This document shows positions 36,531 through 52,142 of a DNA stretch of 64,000 bases, one piece after another. The position numbers and the translations under genes are program-made. Source of the stretch: Acanthacorydalis orientalis. Taxonomy: Eukaryota > Arthropoda > Insecta > Megaloptera > Corydalidae. Numbering within the stretch: position 1 is the first letter of the stretch; the number at the start of each line of letters is the position of its first letter. A model generated the notes under the pieces. That model saw nothing but the letters and a program-made list of their open reading frames with translations. It had not been told where the DNA came from and searched no databases. Location of the stretch: the NCBI GenBank assembly GCA_034766995.1, contig CM068313.1, positions 39,300,996-39,364,995 of the forward strand, in the 5' to 3' direction.

Positions 36531-37255
36531 TGGATTTTTTACGAAAGAAAACTCATTTCTCTTTACAATAAAATATAATACTTACGTATTATATTCACGT
36601 TATATTGAATTAATCGAGCAGTCATCAAACGTTTACGTTTTTAAAACGGTACTTTTCGAACCGAAGTAATTATATCGGAATAAACTTTTATTATCTATCA
36701 AATTAAAAATTATTTTCAGCAATTATCACAGCCCACAAGAATTATCGTGCTTATTTCATTATAAAATGTATTTATTTTTTAAAGAAAATCACGGGTGAGC
36801 CCCGACTGTTGTTTCTTACAGTTCAGTGAGTATTTATTATTTTCTTGTAGCATTGTTTTTATAGCGTGTTTAATTTCTTCATTAAAGATGTAATAAAAAA
36901 TAATGTAATACATGCAAAAATATTACTTGAGTTCATTTTTAATAATAGATTATAATGCGACTCTTAATTAAATGCTTATAGTATTATTAAAACAAACTAT
37001 TAACGCTTTACTGTAAATATAAATAAATCCAGCATAATAAACATATTTTACTTTAGAATGTGGTTTGATTACATATAAAACTAATACAATAAAAATATAT
37101 TCAGTCTTGTATACTTTTATTTATATTAAATAATCTGAATTACGATTACCTTTTTATCCCCACGTTTCATATTTAATTGTAAAATACTTTTATGATTTAT
37201 TACTATTCTATTTTTTAATTAGTCCTTATACCTGATTAAGAAAGAAAATTTTAGC
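36531..37255. other. AT-rich spacer
   Basis: No gene or element recognised. Confidence 0.55.
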
Positions 37256-37266
37256 TATATATATAT

Positions 37267-37319
<53 letters not shown>

Positions 37320-37320
37320 T
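37256..37320. repeat. (TA)n microsatellite
   Basis: TA with TACACATA near the start and TACATA near the end; runs into the helix-turn-helix fragment. Confidence 0.95.
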
Positions 37321-37521
37321 CAGGTCCTTAGCCAGTCTATCATATTAGAAAAGGCAAACACAATTTTTGAGGAGAGATCTGTAGACGCCGGCGCTATGAA
37401 AATGATAGAATCGGCATCTAAATACAATACTAATTTTTTAAGAAAGAATTCATTTGTGGAACACATTGTTTTCGTTCCAAAAGAGTTTTTAATATACAAA
37501 TATTTATCAGAAATTTTATAG
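37321..37521 (+). pseudogene. CENP-B/Jerky/Tigger-type HTH fragment
   Basis: A 66-codon frame without an ATG runs to a TAG: QVLSQSIILEKANTIFEERS, then MKMIESASKYNTNFLRKNSF and VEHIVF. It fits the CENP-B DNA-binding repeat of Tigger/Jerky transposases (.LS...I..KA..IFEE... followed by F.AS.GW...F.KR...H.I), with W replaced by a Y/N-type residue. The N-terminal psq-type HTH and the DDE core are absent, and a TA array abuts the 5' side. It differs from the Tigger element at 21715, which lacks this region, so the two cannot be compared directly. The longer minus-strand frame here (37320-37529) is the shadow. Confidence 0.5.
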
Positions 37522-37562
37522 GGGAACAAATTGTAATATTTCTCTCTATCCCTTATCTCTCT

Positions 37563-37604
37563 CCCTATCTATCTATCTATCTATCAAACTCTCTCTCTCT
37601 CTCT

Positions 37605-37681
<77 letters not shown>
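37563..37681. repeat. (ATCT)n(CT)n(TA)n compound microsatellite
   Basis: ATCT units, then a CT run, then about 75 bp of TA. Confidence 0.95.
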
Positions 37682-37682
<1 letters not shown>

Positions 37683-37748
37683 CTTATTTAATAATCTACA
37701 ACATGTTTAAATAAAATTCATTTGTGCTATTTATATTCAAACAGTAGA

Positions 37749-37749
<1 letters not shown>

Positions 37750-37806
<57 letters not shown>
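37750..37806. repeat. (TA)n microsatellite
   Basis: Pure TA, 70 bp after the previous array. Confidence 0.95.
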
Positions 37807-37808
<2 letters not shown>

Positions 37809-38368
37809 TTTATTCTGTTAAAAACCACATTACATTCCAAACGTAGTACAAACGTTCCTTATACCATGATTATGATAAATTTAAATAATTTCTAATTTAT
37901 CTATATATTCATGTGTTTTTGTACAAACACTAATATCATAAGTATTATGATATGTAGTTTATCTAGCTGTCAACTTTAATATTCAAAAAACATTAAATAT
38001 ATTTTAAATATACTTTATTTAACTATGCAGTCATGTTATTATTAAGTCAAATTCCAGTTTTATCAAAATTAAAATTAAACTTGTATACTGTTTTAATCAC
38101 TAATGACAGGATAGGTATTACAAATATCACATGGATATAAATGTTTTTTTGATAGAGATGTCGAAATTAGAAATATATCTCGTTTTTTATCAATATTTAT
38201 AATAATTAATTATTAAAACTAGTTAAAATGTCTAGAATTAAATAATTTAATAAAGTATTCCTTCAGGATACAATCAGAAAATATAAATTTTAAAAAAATA
38301 TACAATTAATTAGTTATACTGAAATTAGATATTGTGGAATGTCAATCTCATATATCGGTAAAATAATA

Positions 38369-38884
38369 TTCGGTTGATAGAAAAATAATTGCAGTTTATG
38401 ACCTTCAAATACATGTACCATTTTTTTAATTTAAGTGGTTTTAAGTGGTCCAGAATTAGTGGATGACAAACGCCTAACTATTGTGGAAGCTCTCGAATTA
38501 TTGTGCGTACTTCTGATTAAACTAACGCTTTCAGTTGTTCGTTATGAACTGAAGAAGGACGCCCGCGACATTCTTCATCTTCAATGGTCTCGTCTCTAAC
38601 ATGAAATTCTTGGAACCACCATTGAACCATACGTTCCTTAACAGTACCCGCACGAAAAGCATTTAGTTTACGAGCAGTTTCGTCCGTTTTGAACTCATAC
38701 AAACTAATTGCTTTTATTTGTTTCTTTTCCATCTTTAATTCAATAGTCCAATTTGAAGCAAAGTTAATAATAAAACCAAAGTCGATGTTACCAAAATACA
38801 GACAGAGAAATGACACTTTCAATGAAAAAAATTAAAATTAGAATTCAGAAAACAAAAACCGCAGTTATTTTCCTACCAACTTAA
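38369..38884 (-). mobile_element. Mariner family A copy (516 bp)
   Basis: TA at 38367-38368 and 38885-38886 flank the ends TTCGGTTGATAGAAAAATAA and, reverse-complemented, TTAAGTTGGTAGGAAAATAA. It is slightly shorter than its sisters because of a deletion in the 5' UTR (the GTGTTCATGTTAATATTATT block is missing). Confidence 0.9.
38517..38732 (-). pseudogene. Mariner family A DNA-binding domain, 71-codon frame
   Basis: ATG 38732 opens MEKKQIKAISLYEFKTDETA, RKLNAFRAGTVKERMVQWWF (HTH1 with the conserved WWF) and QEFHVRDETIEDEECRGRPS, SVHNEQLKALV before TAA. The frame upstream is open to 38822 but that part is 5' UTR in the sister copies, so I start at MEKKQ. After the stop the HTH2 region continues in frame: SEVRTIIREL, GVCHPLILDHLKPLKLKK, then the read-through tail. 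Compared with sister copies a few residues are lost in the GSKSAE region. Binding-domain only; no catalytic aspartate. Confidence 0.8.
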
Positions 38885-38886
38885 TA

Positions 38887-39785
38887 TATACAACTTAACC
38901 ATATTTTTGCATAGCAAATGCAATCATGAAAAATAATTTGCTGTAGTAGATCTACTTAATTAATTAGAGTAAAGAATCATCAATGATCAACCAATTTATA
39001 TTTGTCTTTAAGTAAATATCTAATAAATCGTTAATGCCATTTAGAACATTTTTCATAAGTTACGAAGTGAACGTGTATTTTTTAATTTTAGTTTGAATAC
39101 TATTTAATTGTAAAATTGTCTATAACTTTTAATTTTTTAACTAAATAATGTATTTAATTATATAATAGTCATCTTCTTAAAGACGAAAACTAAAAAAAAC
39201 TAATGAGTTACCAAAAATACGAATTATTCGAGTAATTGTAACCATTCCTCTTGTTCTTATCTTAAGAAATTTATACTAATTCACATAATAGTGAACAGGA
39301 CAATAATTACAAAAAACTAATAATCGGTATAAATTAACAATATATTGGTAAATACATGATACTATTAAACTTCTTTACCATTTGTATAAAATTAGCAGAA
39401 ATGTTACTGCAAAAAGTATATGTTTTCAAGTAAGTACTAAATCTTAATTAATACTCAATCAATACTTAATTCAATTAAAGTTGTATTAATGATTTTTTTT
39501 TTAAATGTACTCTAATATACAAAAAAGTATATCTATTGAAGTATACTTGGTTCTATTATGATATTTTCAACAGGAATTTTTTTTAGAATGCTCTGAGTAT
39601 AACATTTATATTTAATATAATAATTAAACTAATAAATTTATTATAATATACTAAATTTTATTATAATAAATTTACTATAACATAACATTTAGTCGCATCA
39701 GCTTTTTTACAATTAAGTTTTAAATATCAATCTTCTACAAAAATACAGTAAATATAAAATTCTATAATTAATTTCATTACAAATG
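38887..39785. other. AT-rich spacer
   Basis: No gene or element recognised. Confidence 0.55.
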
Positions 39786-40336
39786 TTAACACGTTCGCGG
39801 ACAAGACGGCTGTAGCCGTCTTATGCTTTAAGTGCTTCAGGGACAAGCGGTTACAGCCGCTCTTGTTATATGTGTTATACTGTTGAATCATGATATTGTG
39901 TCCCACAAGGAACCACTGTTTTCTTTTCAGTGTGGCAGGAAATAAATAATAGATTTCAATTATCACAAAGATGTCACCGAGGTTTCGTATATGCATTGTA
40001 GTCAGTGTTCGATTGTTTCAATAAAAATATATAAGCACTTAACAATACTATTTTTAAATAGTCAAATGAATCATGCGTATACATTCATGCGCGTTTTGTA
40101 GACGAAACCATTAGACGGCTGCCACCGTCTTATCCCAGCTTGCAGAAATCAGTGGTCTACTGGGACACGACGGCTGTGGCCTTCTAATGTGTATTTTTTT
40201 TTACAGAAACAATATAGGAATGCTGATTGTTATAAAAAAATATCTACAGATTACGTAATGTTGTATAGTTTCTTGAAACACTTGTGAGTTGCTACGCACG
40301 ACTTCAAATCTAATAAAGTGACCGCGAACGTGTTAA
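39786..40336. mobile_element. piggyBac-type element 3 with hairpin repeats (543 bp + TTAA)
   Basis: TTAA at 39786-39789 and 40333-40336; the next 11 bp, CACGTTCGCGG, are identical inverted repeats at both ends. Subterminal palindromes recur four times: GACGGCTGTAGCCGTC (39805-39820), AGCGGTTACAGCCGCT (39846-39861), AGACGGCTGCCACCGTCT (40113-40130) and ACGGCTGTGGCCTTC (about 40170-40184). The 89-codon minus-strand frame at 39727-39996 crosses the left end and is not credible as a gene. Non-autonomous piggyBac derivative. Confidence 0.8.
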
Positions 40337-40452
40337 TCATCATTGTATTGAGCACTAATGAGTACCATATCTGCTATTTTTCGCACTTTCATAAACATTA
40401 ATTTTTTTATATGAAATTTAAATTATAAAACAACTTGTTCGATAATGAAATA

Positions 40453-40497
<45 letters not shown>
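40453..40497. repeat. (TA)n microsatellite
   Basis: Pure TA of about 45 bp. Confidence 0.95.
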
Positions 40498-40502
<5 letters not shown>

Positions 40503-40942
40503 CGTTTTAAAACATTCGTGCTATTGTATCACACCCCTTATAAATATTACTACCTCACACAACGCTGTGGCTTCTGATACAGATACCAAACGCAAAATTC
40601 CCAACATACATAACTTGTTGGACGGTGTAAGTAATTCATACTTTTCCATGTCCGAGCATAGATGCCACAACACACGTATATAGAACAATGCATGTATTAC
40701 GATTGCCGCACAAAGCGAAAAGAATCAAAACTTGTGCACAACACAGAATACAATGGCTGCATAAAATATGGGGTGTCCGTATTACTTTTTCAAACATGCA
40801 TCTTTCTTCGATTCTTCTTTATTTACCTTTTCACTAAGCCGTTATATATTGTGGATGAATGCCTATATGTTTGTTTGTTTGTTTTTTCAGTTTTTGAAGT
40901 GACATATTTTCATGGCATATTTATATATGTAAACGTATATGG
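40498..40942. other. Complex stretch, unassigned
   Basis: More balanced sequence (CTCACACAACGCTGTGGC, CCAAACGCAAAATTCCC, GATTGCCGCACAAAGCG) with two overlapping plus-strand frames (40435-40683, 40662-41015) whose ends are TA translation. No domain recognised. Confidence 0.3.

Positions 40943-41002
<60 letters not shown>
40943..41002. repeat. (TA)n microsatellite
   Basis: Pure TA of about 60 bp. Confidence 0.95.
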
Positions 41003-41005
<3 letters not shown>

Positions 41006-44000
41006 ACTAAACTGAAAAGGAATTAATAATCTCAGTTTTATTTCCTAAAGAAAATTAAAATAAAGAAGTACTAATCATCAAACACACAAAATATATTTAT
41101 TTACGTTGTCCTTATAATCATCATCGTTCAAATCATCTGAATATCGGTTCTCCGCAACTAGTTTCGTCGCTTATGCTTTCTCAGTTAGAATCAATAGAAG
41201 AAAGAGATAGATGCATATATGAGCCAAGGATATCAAAAAATGTATTGATAATGTATCAAAAATGGAGACTGTCATTCAGCTTGGAAGAAAGAGATAAATA
41301 TATCCAAATGTGGCTCATCAAAACCTGAAAATGGCTGTGCTATATAAAAATAAGTATACTCGTCTTATTAGCCACAAGTGTTTTATTGGAAACAGATCAA
41401 TTATTAGTGAAAATTATAGTTCATCTTCCAATAATGTAATATAAATTAGTTTGGCTAGTTACAATTTTGACCTACACCATAAATCAATTTCAATAAAATA
41501 CATATAATATACTATTTTCTTTATTAAATTAAAATTTTAATTAAACAAGCATATTTTTAAATATAATCAGTATTATATTATCAGTATTATATATAATTAT
41601 CATTTTATTGTAATTTATTATGTAATTTTAATTAAGCAAAAATATACCTTTGTATTAAATTTCACTTAATAAAGAAAATAATAGATTTCATTCAAATTTT
41701 ATACTGACATAATATCAATAAATTTGTATAAATTTAATTTACATATATTAAATTTCCAAAATTTCACACTTGCAATGTTACATAAAATATCAATTAAATG
41801 AATTTAAAGATGTATGTAATGATTGTAAGAATGATAACAAGTCGACAAAAAATTTAAAAAAATATTTTTAAATCCATTTGTACATTTATAAATAAATTAA
41901 TTGCCATTTATGATAATCCATTTAAGAGATATTACATAATTTACAAACAATTTTTTATTCTTTTTAGCACAATCTTCTGAAGAAACATATAGTTGAATAT
42001 AATAAAAAAAATTACTGACAAATGCTAACAATTGTGTAAAATTATTTTTGGGTGCAGTTATTAAAATGTGTATATTTTTAAAATTTCATAGAGATTTAAT
42101 TTGTCATTTTAAATCAATAATTTGATTCATTGAAACTTGGCTGTTTAACGATTTGTGAGTTAACAGAACATGTAAATTCAGCAAAACGTGAAATAGTTGA
42201 TAAAAAAATAATATAAATTTTAATAATACACAAAAATATCAGATTTTTGTAAAAATTGTTTCTCTCATACTTTTTGCAGTAAATTCTAATTCATTTTTAT
42301 TATATTCTAATTCAAAACTGTACATTTTTATATTATCATGTTTAATACTTCAAAAACTATTTTAATTATCGTAATTATTAAGAAATTATATTCATAATTT
42401 TCATAAATGTAATACATATATATATATATATATATATAATAAATATATATACATTTTTGTTCATATTCAAATATTCATTAATTTTAATTGTATTAATGAA
42501 CAATATAATTTAAATTTAAACATTTTTGGTTTCTTACGTTCAAATCATAATAAATGTACTGCCATTGTAAGTAATAAAATTGCTAAAAATAATGGTCGTA
42601 GAAGTGAAAAATATTTTTTTAATTTGAGTACATGACTCCCGCTCATGTACATTGCTTAAATTACTTTTAAGTACAAATATTCGTGGATTTAAATTTTGGT
42701 TTTTGTTAAATATTAAATGTACAATAAACCCTTAAGAGAATTTTTTCAAATCTATTTTTCTTTAAAGAGATTCAAAATGTTGAAATATGGAAAGCATAAT
42801 GGAAAAAAGTTAAGTTTCAAAATATAACATACATGGTTTGAATCTATAAAAAGCGGCCATAATTCTCTTAATTAGGGGAAATATATATTTAAAAATTTTA
42901 GAAGAGAATGCATTCATAAATCTAATCTTTAAAATAAATACTCTGTTATTTCTATTTTTTCCAAAAACGCTATAAGAATGACACAAATAACAGAATATAT
43001 TTTTAAATAAATACATTTATGCTAAAATATAAAACACAATCAAATAATTTACACTTTCAAACAAATTAGTTATTTCTACAAAAAGGTTTTTTTATTAAAA
43101 TTTCAACACTGAATATATATTTAAATTATAATAAAAAAATAATTGTATTTATTATTTATTATTGTTTTCACGTGTATTTATGTATATTTAAATATACTAC
43201 TAACAAAAAATATCTAAATAAACGATTATATTATAAAAATCAACGAGTTGAAAAGTTTTATCATCATTCAAATATATTATTCATATTTAATAATTAGAAA
43301 ATATTGTTCTGTATATCGATTATCAATTATTTTAATATTAATTACTGAGTACATTATATATGTATATATATATATATATATATATACATGTTATTTTTGT
43401 TGTTATTCTCGTTTGAAAATCTCTGGAATCAAGTATGGTCGTACATTTATTTAATAAGATAATATATCATATATATAATTTTTAAAGAGAAGACATCTGA
43501 AAATGTTAAAATCGCAATAAATCATTACGCAGTTGATAGTTATAACAGGCAGTATAAATATACGCTATCAGAACATTTCGCCATTATAACCACCAGTGTT
43601 CATAGACATGTGAACAAATACAAAAAAATACGATAATTGGAACAAGTCGCAAACTTTCTAAACAGACAATAGACTTCCAGCTTAAGACTATTGGTTTAAA
43701 GCCACGTATTGAAAAGGCATTTGTTAAGTTTTGAATGTAACATTTAATGATAATAATTGTTACAGTTTTTTTTAACAATAACAAATTTTATTTAGAATGT
43801 AAGTAGCAAATTCATTTTATGTTACATAAAATCCATTCTTTTACTATTTCTGTGATTCTCTATTCTTACAGAACTCGCAGTTATTTATTAAAAAATGGTA
43901 AAAATAGTACCGCGCGCAATCTTTGCTATCAAAGTATTGTATATCTTTCATAATTTAATATGTTTCTTATTTATGGACTATGATATGAGTGATAAAATAA

Positions 44001-44153
44001 TGAAAAAAATAATACCAATATTTAAAATATATTTACTATAAAAATATAATTCAATAAAAAAATATTAAAATTTTATATCCATTTTTTAAATTCATTGTAC
44101 GCGTATTATATCGAGTCCATCATTAACAAACTATAAACTTTTTCGTAAAAATG

Positions 44154-44184
<31 letters not shown>

Positions 44185-45788
44185 GTATGTATTATGCATA
44201 AAAATATTAACTTACTATTCTAAATATCAAGTTAAACTAAATTAAATAGCAATAATATTTATAATAATCAATCCAGTTTAATAAGAAATCATTTTATTCA
44301 GGTTTGAACTTAAACATGTCTCGAGTAAATTTATATAAGTTTTAATTTGAAAAGTGATTTTCAACTAATATTTATACAACTATTCGTAACAAAAATAATG
44401 TAAATTTTCAATTCTTTAAATTATATCTAGCATAATTTTCATCTGAACTAATTAAATGATCTCTAGAGGTGTAATGACTCAAATATTAATCATAATATTT
44501 ATAACATATTACTATTTAATGTTTAATTAAATATAAAATCGTGTAAATAATGTAAAATTACTAAAATCACTAAATGATTACAAATGTATTACAAAAGTCT
44601 GTTTTTTTATAAAAAAATACATAATTTTGTATTTATTAAATAATATAGCTTGTTGAACTATATACACATTTAATATATTATTTTTTAATTTTTAATATAA
44701 TTAAAACCGAGGCACATAACAGGAAGGAAAAATCTAATAATAATTCATTTCGTAAAAAATATATCAAGTATCTACATAATTTATTTAACGTTTAAATAAT
44801 TTAATCTTCATTCTTTCTTAAAAATCAACTTTATAAAGACTTTTTAAATACCAAAAGTCTGATTAGCACCTCATTTCGAATTAAACATTGTTCTTTCATA
44901 GGTTTTTATCATTGAAAGGAAATAAAGCTGACAACAAACTATACCAAAATAAACTTACAAAATAAATGACAACTTTAAAAATAAATGACAAAATAAAAAA
45001 CAAAATAAATGACAAACAAAAAATTTTGAATCTAATAAAATATACAATAATAATAATACTGAATAATGTTTTTCTAAAGCTAAATTTCCGCAATTTTGTT
45101 AATGAATTTTCTTTTTTCGCCACAAACGAAAATGTTCTGAGGTCAAAAATGTTCTACAACTAGTTATTGACTACTTTAATTATTGTTTATTCACATTTAG
45201 ATAAAGATTCCATTACCATCATTCTTAAGGTGTTAAGGTACTAATGAAATGAATAAAAAAATAATTTGTGGAAGTCAATTTAACCACATTGTGTAAATTA
45301 TATTGTAAATTTCTAACATTAGGTTTAATATTAGAAACATTTAAATTTCAGATCATATTCAATGTTTAATATCATCCTGTATCTCAATATCTTAATATTA
45401 ATAAAGAAAATCCATTAAAATGAAAATATTTTCTCATATAATTTTTTATTGAATTTATCTAAGAGCCTATAGAGACCTTTTTGTATACATTTGTTAATTC
45501 CTGGTTGTTCATGGAACAGAAAACAAGAAACACTAATCTATATCTACTATCAAAAAAAAATTATCACAAGTAAATTTGAAAAACAGTGTTTTCATATTCA
45601 GGAGAGCTTATTTCTTAATAAAATTTTTATGTTATTTTTTAAAGTGTATTTTAGTCAACAAAAATTAAATGTGTATGCATTACCCTGTTTTATACAAATA
45701 TTATTTAATATCGTTTATTATATATTTTTTAAAATACTATTGTATTATAAAGGATAAAAAATATACAACAAATTGTACAAAAATTTAA

Positions 45789-45831
<43 letters not shown>

Positions 45832-46040
45832 GTAATATAATTAAATGTTATTAATATTGTTCATCCTTTTCTTGAAAAGTTTATTGACCTACAGCTTATA
45901 CTGTTATAGTAAACTTTCTTGGAATATAAATTTAAAATTTCCTAGGGTAGATGACCAAACATAAAATCATCATCTAATAAACACAGCGGTTGATGCATCA
46001 AACAAACAAAAAAGGTCACTTACAAATTATTACTCACAGT
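41003..46040. other. Long AT-rich spacer
   Basis: Five kilobases with no recognisable coding sequence or transposon end. Short TA arrays at 42415-42439, 43367-43387, 44155-44180 and 45797-45830. The frames at 42810, 43584, 44896, 44966 and 45491 are K/N/I/F-rich and look like chance. Positions 41130-41360 and 43560-43740 are slightly more complex. Confidence 0.55.
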
Positions 46041-46760
46041 CTATTTAGTAATTGACTGTGAGTAATGACTTTTCTTTTGTTGTTCCTCGAAAATCGTACA
46101 GTGTGTTTTTAAGAAATAACGCTACCTCAAATGAAGAATTATAATTTCTTCCGGTGAAAATAGAGCTGATGTATTAACACATCAAAGAAACCTTAAACAA
46201 ATTAACTTTGATTCATCCCACCTGCTTCATACGTGAGTATATCACCGTTCAGTGAGCAACCACACACAAATAGTGTTCAATATAATTAACCTAAATTGTT
46301 CAAAACCAAATCTGGTTATCCTGATCATCACCTGCTTTTAACTGAAACATTACAATAAGAGTCGATAACAGATTATCAACCGTTTGTAGTTATCAAATCT
46401 ATTATTCGTCGGAAACGAAGTTAGAAACGGGTACAATATTTCAGATGACTATGTTGTACAATTCACCTGCTATATTGTTACGCTTGATTTTTTACATGTC
46501 GGCGTTTGTTTTTCGATTAAAATTAATCTAAGATGGCGGTTCGAACATTTAATCTTATTGGATGGTCTCATTCATGCGTCAAAATTCTGCAATTGTTTAC
46601 GGTGCAATTACCAGTCAAAATCTATCACGATTTTCCATAGAAATAGTTTGATTGGTAGATATTATGTTAATGAACAATTAAGATCTTTTGTTAACGCCGC
46701 CATGACACAAAATTAACCATTAAATTAATCATATAATTCTGTCATGAATTCACACGGATT
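46041..46760. other. Large complex non-coding island (about 700 bp)
   Basis: The longest stretch in the window free of TA arrays, transposon signatures and long frames, with varied sequence such as TCATACGTGAGTATATCACC, TCGTCGGAAACGAAG, TAAGATGGCGGTTCGAAC and TAACGCCGCCATGACAC. It has three CACCTGCT E-boxes and two GCCAT-core sites (GCCATCTT on the minus strand near 46523; GCCGCCATGAC near 46692). Composition and motif clustering suggest a cis-regulatory element; function is inference. Confidence 0.35.
46219..46471. promoter_or_regulatory. Cluster of three CACCTGCT E-boxes
   Basis: CACCTGCT occurs at 46219-46226, 46329-46336 and 46464-46471, always in the same orientation. CACCTG/CAGGTG is the core bound by Snail/Zeb-type zinc fingers and some bHLH proteins. 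Whether it is bound here is unknown. Confidence 0.3.
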
Positions 46761-49780
<3,020 letters not shown>

Positions 49781-50015
49781 TACATCAAGTTCTCTCCATC
49801 GTAGTGGAGAATTCGCTGCTAGAAGAAACTGCTGCGACACTGTTGGCTCGTGGCGTCATGCTTCGAAACAAATGACTGGTAGAGCGAGAATAATACGCCA
49901 CCGTTTGCTTATCGTTATCTTTCATTATTCATACAAAAATGTAATTATGATTATGATGAACGGAGGCCGCCGTTATACGGCACTCTAGGGTCAGGTTCTT
50001 CGTGAATGTTAACGT
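49781..50015 (+). other. Complex island with a possible splice donor
   Basis: Balanced sequence with CpG-bearing strings (GCTGCGACACTGTTGGCTCG, TGGCGTCATGCTTCG, GGAGGCCGCCGTTATACGGC) ends at GTTAAC followed by GTAAGTAC (GT at 50014-50015). No acceptor or convincing frame precedes it, so a non-coding first exon or a regulatory element are both possible. Confidence 0.25.
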
Positions 50016-50154
50016 AAGTACAGTAAAACACGGACAATGACATACGACACTGATGATGGTGCGTTGTTTTTTTAAAATATTATATTATTTTTGACACGTA
50101 TGTAATTTCGCTGTCAACTAACACACAATCTCAATAAATAGTAAATTTCATTCA

Positions 50155-50157
<3 letters not shown>

Positions 50158-50204
<47 letters not shown>
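50158..50204. repeat. (TA)n microsatellite
   Basis: Pure TA of about 47 bp. Confidence 0.95.
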
Positions 50205-50205
<1 letters not shown>

Positions 50206-50624
50206 AACCAGGAAACCTATAGTTATACCCCATCTAATAATTCCAATTTTCAAATATTTTTTAAACGAATTAGAAATACATAATTAAAGTTGATTATTCG
50301 TCTATAAGTTCCTATAAAATTTAATCACAATTAGAAGAAGCAGACGGCACTTAAATGTTTCTTAGTTTAAATTAAATTTTTTTCCGATAATACCCTTACA
50401 AAAACTTTCATGCAAAATGCTTCTATTACACAAACTTACTGAAATTCCTGATTTCCATGAAACAAATTCCAAACTTTATTAAATCTTTAATTAAAGTGAA
50501 AAAACATTTTAATTTTATTATTTCCCAATAATTTTCTAATAAATATGCAATTTTAATTTAAATGTTATTTTTTTTTAATAAATACATTCAAAAAAACCGT
50601 TTCATAGCCTCTGATCATATATTC

Positions 50625-51130
50625 AGTGTACAAATTAATTAGGTGCCTTTTTTTAGAAAAAATGAATGTTTATGGAAATGGAATTAATTTCAATCCTCAA
50701 AATACCCCCCATTACCTTTTATAATTCTGCCTCATCTGTCGAGTAATTAATGAATCTCTTGCCAAAAAAAGATGGCGACTTTGAGTCGATAAAATCGTAA
50801 TGTTAAGTCGCAGTGTAAATTTCACTGTTTATAATTTTTTTGTCTTATGTATCACAATAGCTTCCCCCAAAGTTGAACAAATCATTTCCGCGGCTTCGGT
50901 AGCATTTTTTTCAATGGAATATAAAAAGTATATGTCTAGTATGCTGCTCTTCGGATGACATCGTATTTACTACTGTTTTGTGAGGTTATGCCAACTGCTT
51001 GGTCAAGATAAATAATGTTTTTAAATGTTAACGTTGGCACTTCAAAATCATATAATGACGAGAAAATATTTTAATTCTAGTAGAGCTATAATTGAGTCAA
51101 TTTAAAAGCACAGAATTATTTTTTACATCT
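50625..51130 (-). mobile_element. Mariner family G copy, uninterrupted (506 bp)
   Basis: Left end AGTGTACAAATTAATTAGG; right end, reverse-complemented, AGATGTAAAAAATAATTCTG. Minus-strand translation shows SIEKNATEAAEMICS near 50890-50925 (mariner N-terminal HTH, usually KNA.EA...IC) and C-terminal pieces such as ARDSLITRQM and a GGYFE-equivalent near 50690-50770. The catalytic middle is missing, giving a 500-bp derivative. It serves as the template showing where the retroelement split the copy at 12968. TA duplications have decayed. Confidence 0.75.
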
Positions 51131-51196
51131 AAAACTTAAAATTCAATAAATGTCCAATAATGGTCTAAAAAATTCTTATTTTTCATCTATATTTTA

Positions 51197-51245
51197 CACA
51201 CACACACACACATATTTACATATATATATATATATATATATATAT
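51197..51245. repeat. (CA)n(TA)n microsatellite
   Basis: CA run, CATATTTACA, then TA. Confidence 0.95.
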
Positions 51246-51289
51246 GAAAAAATAGATTGAATAAATAAGAAAAATATCAACTCACAGAA

Positions 51290-51830
51290 AACAATAGCAG
51301 CATGTAGTAAAAAAGTAAATAACTGCAGCACCAATATTAGACGTTCACCTGATATCTTAATCATACGTTACGATAGCAATCACTAGACAAAGTGCCCAAT
51401 TTACACATAATAATGAAGGATAAAGGTTATATACAGCCGTAAGCATATGAAGAGAAACGCATTATTGATATTGTAAATACATCAAGAGGTAACACGTTTC
51501 TCCAGGTGAATATAAATGATCTTCAAAATGATGAATGACCACTCCGGTGGGCTATGATATAACTTAGAATTGTTTGATTATATTTACATTCGTGAGAATC
51601 GAATGAACGTTTCATTCAATCGGACGTGATATGATTCATATTTTAATATCAGTACGCTTTCAGATAATAATCATATATCGTTTCGAGAACGAAAATCATT
51701 TAAGTTCTTTAAGCGTACTCAAATATATTTACATATGGTTTCATTTAAATACAATAAAACAATGAGAGAAGCTACGCTCATGGATACTTCTACGCAGAGT
51801 TCAGTTATTTAAGACTGGGGGTTTAATTAT
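51290..51830. other. Complex non-coding island with E-boxes
   Basis: Varied sequence with no transposon signature. E-box cores CACCTG at 51346-51351 and CAGGTG at 51503-51508. Other strings include GACCACTCCGGTGGGC and CAATCGGACGTGATATG. No open frame of note. Candidate regulatory sequence. Confidence 0.3.
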
Positions 51831-51970
51831 TTTTTTATAATTATTCTTCATTAAACATATAACGATTATATATTTGAGTATTCATACATTTCGGCATTAC
51901 ATAATTTTAAATTTATAATTAACTATAATCAAAATGATAATTCATTTCAATGTAATTAATTATAAAAAAA

Positions 51971-51971
<1 letters not shown>

Positions 51972-52041
<70 letters not shown>

Positions 52042-52047
52042 GTATAC

Positions 52048-52126
<79 letters not shown>

Positions 52127-52142
52127 GTATTATATATATATA
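51972..52142. repeat. (TA)n microsatellite, about 170 bp
   Basis: The longest TA-rich array in the window, with TATG, TATTATGTATACATATTA and similar interruptions. The 110-codon frame across it is an artefact. Confidence 0.95.

Noticed and set aside
37563..37610. CRISPR-like or tandem array in the CT/ATCT tract
   Set aside because: Units are 2-4 bp microsatellites with no spacers, and the genome is eukaryotic.
39727..39996. 89-codon minus-strand frame
   Set aside because: It runs across the TTAA and the TIR of the piggyBac derivative and its hairpins; no domain.
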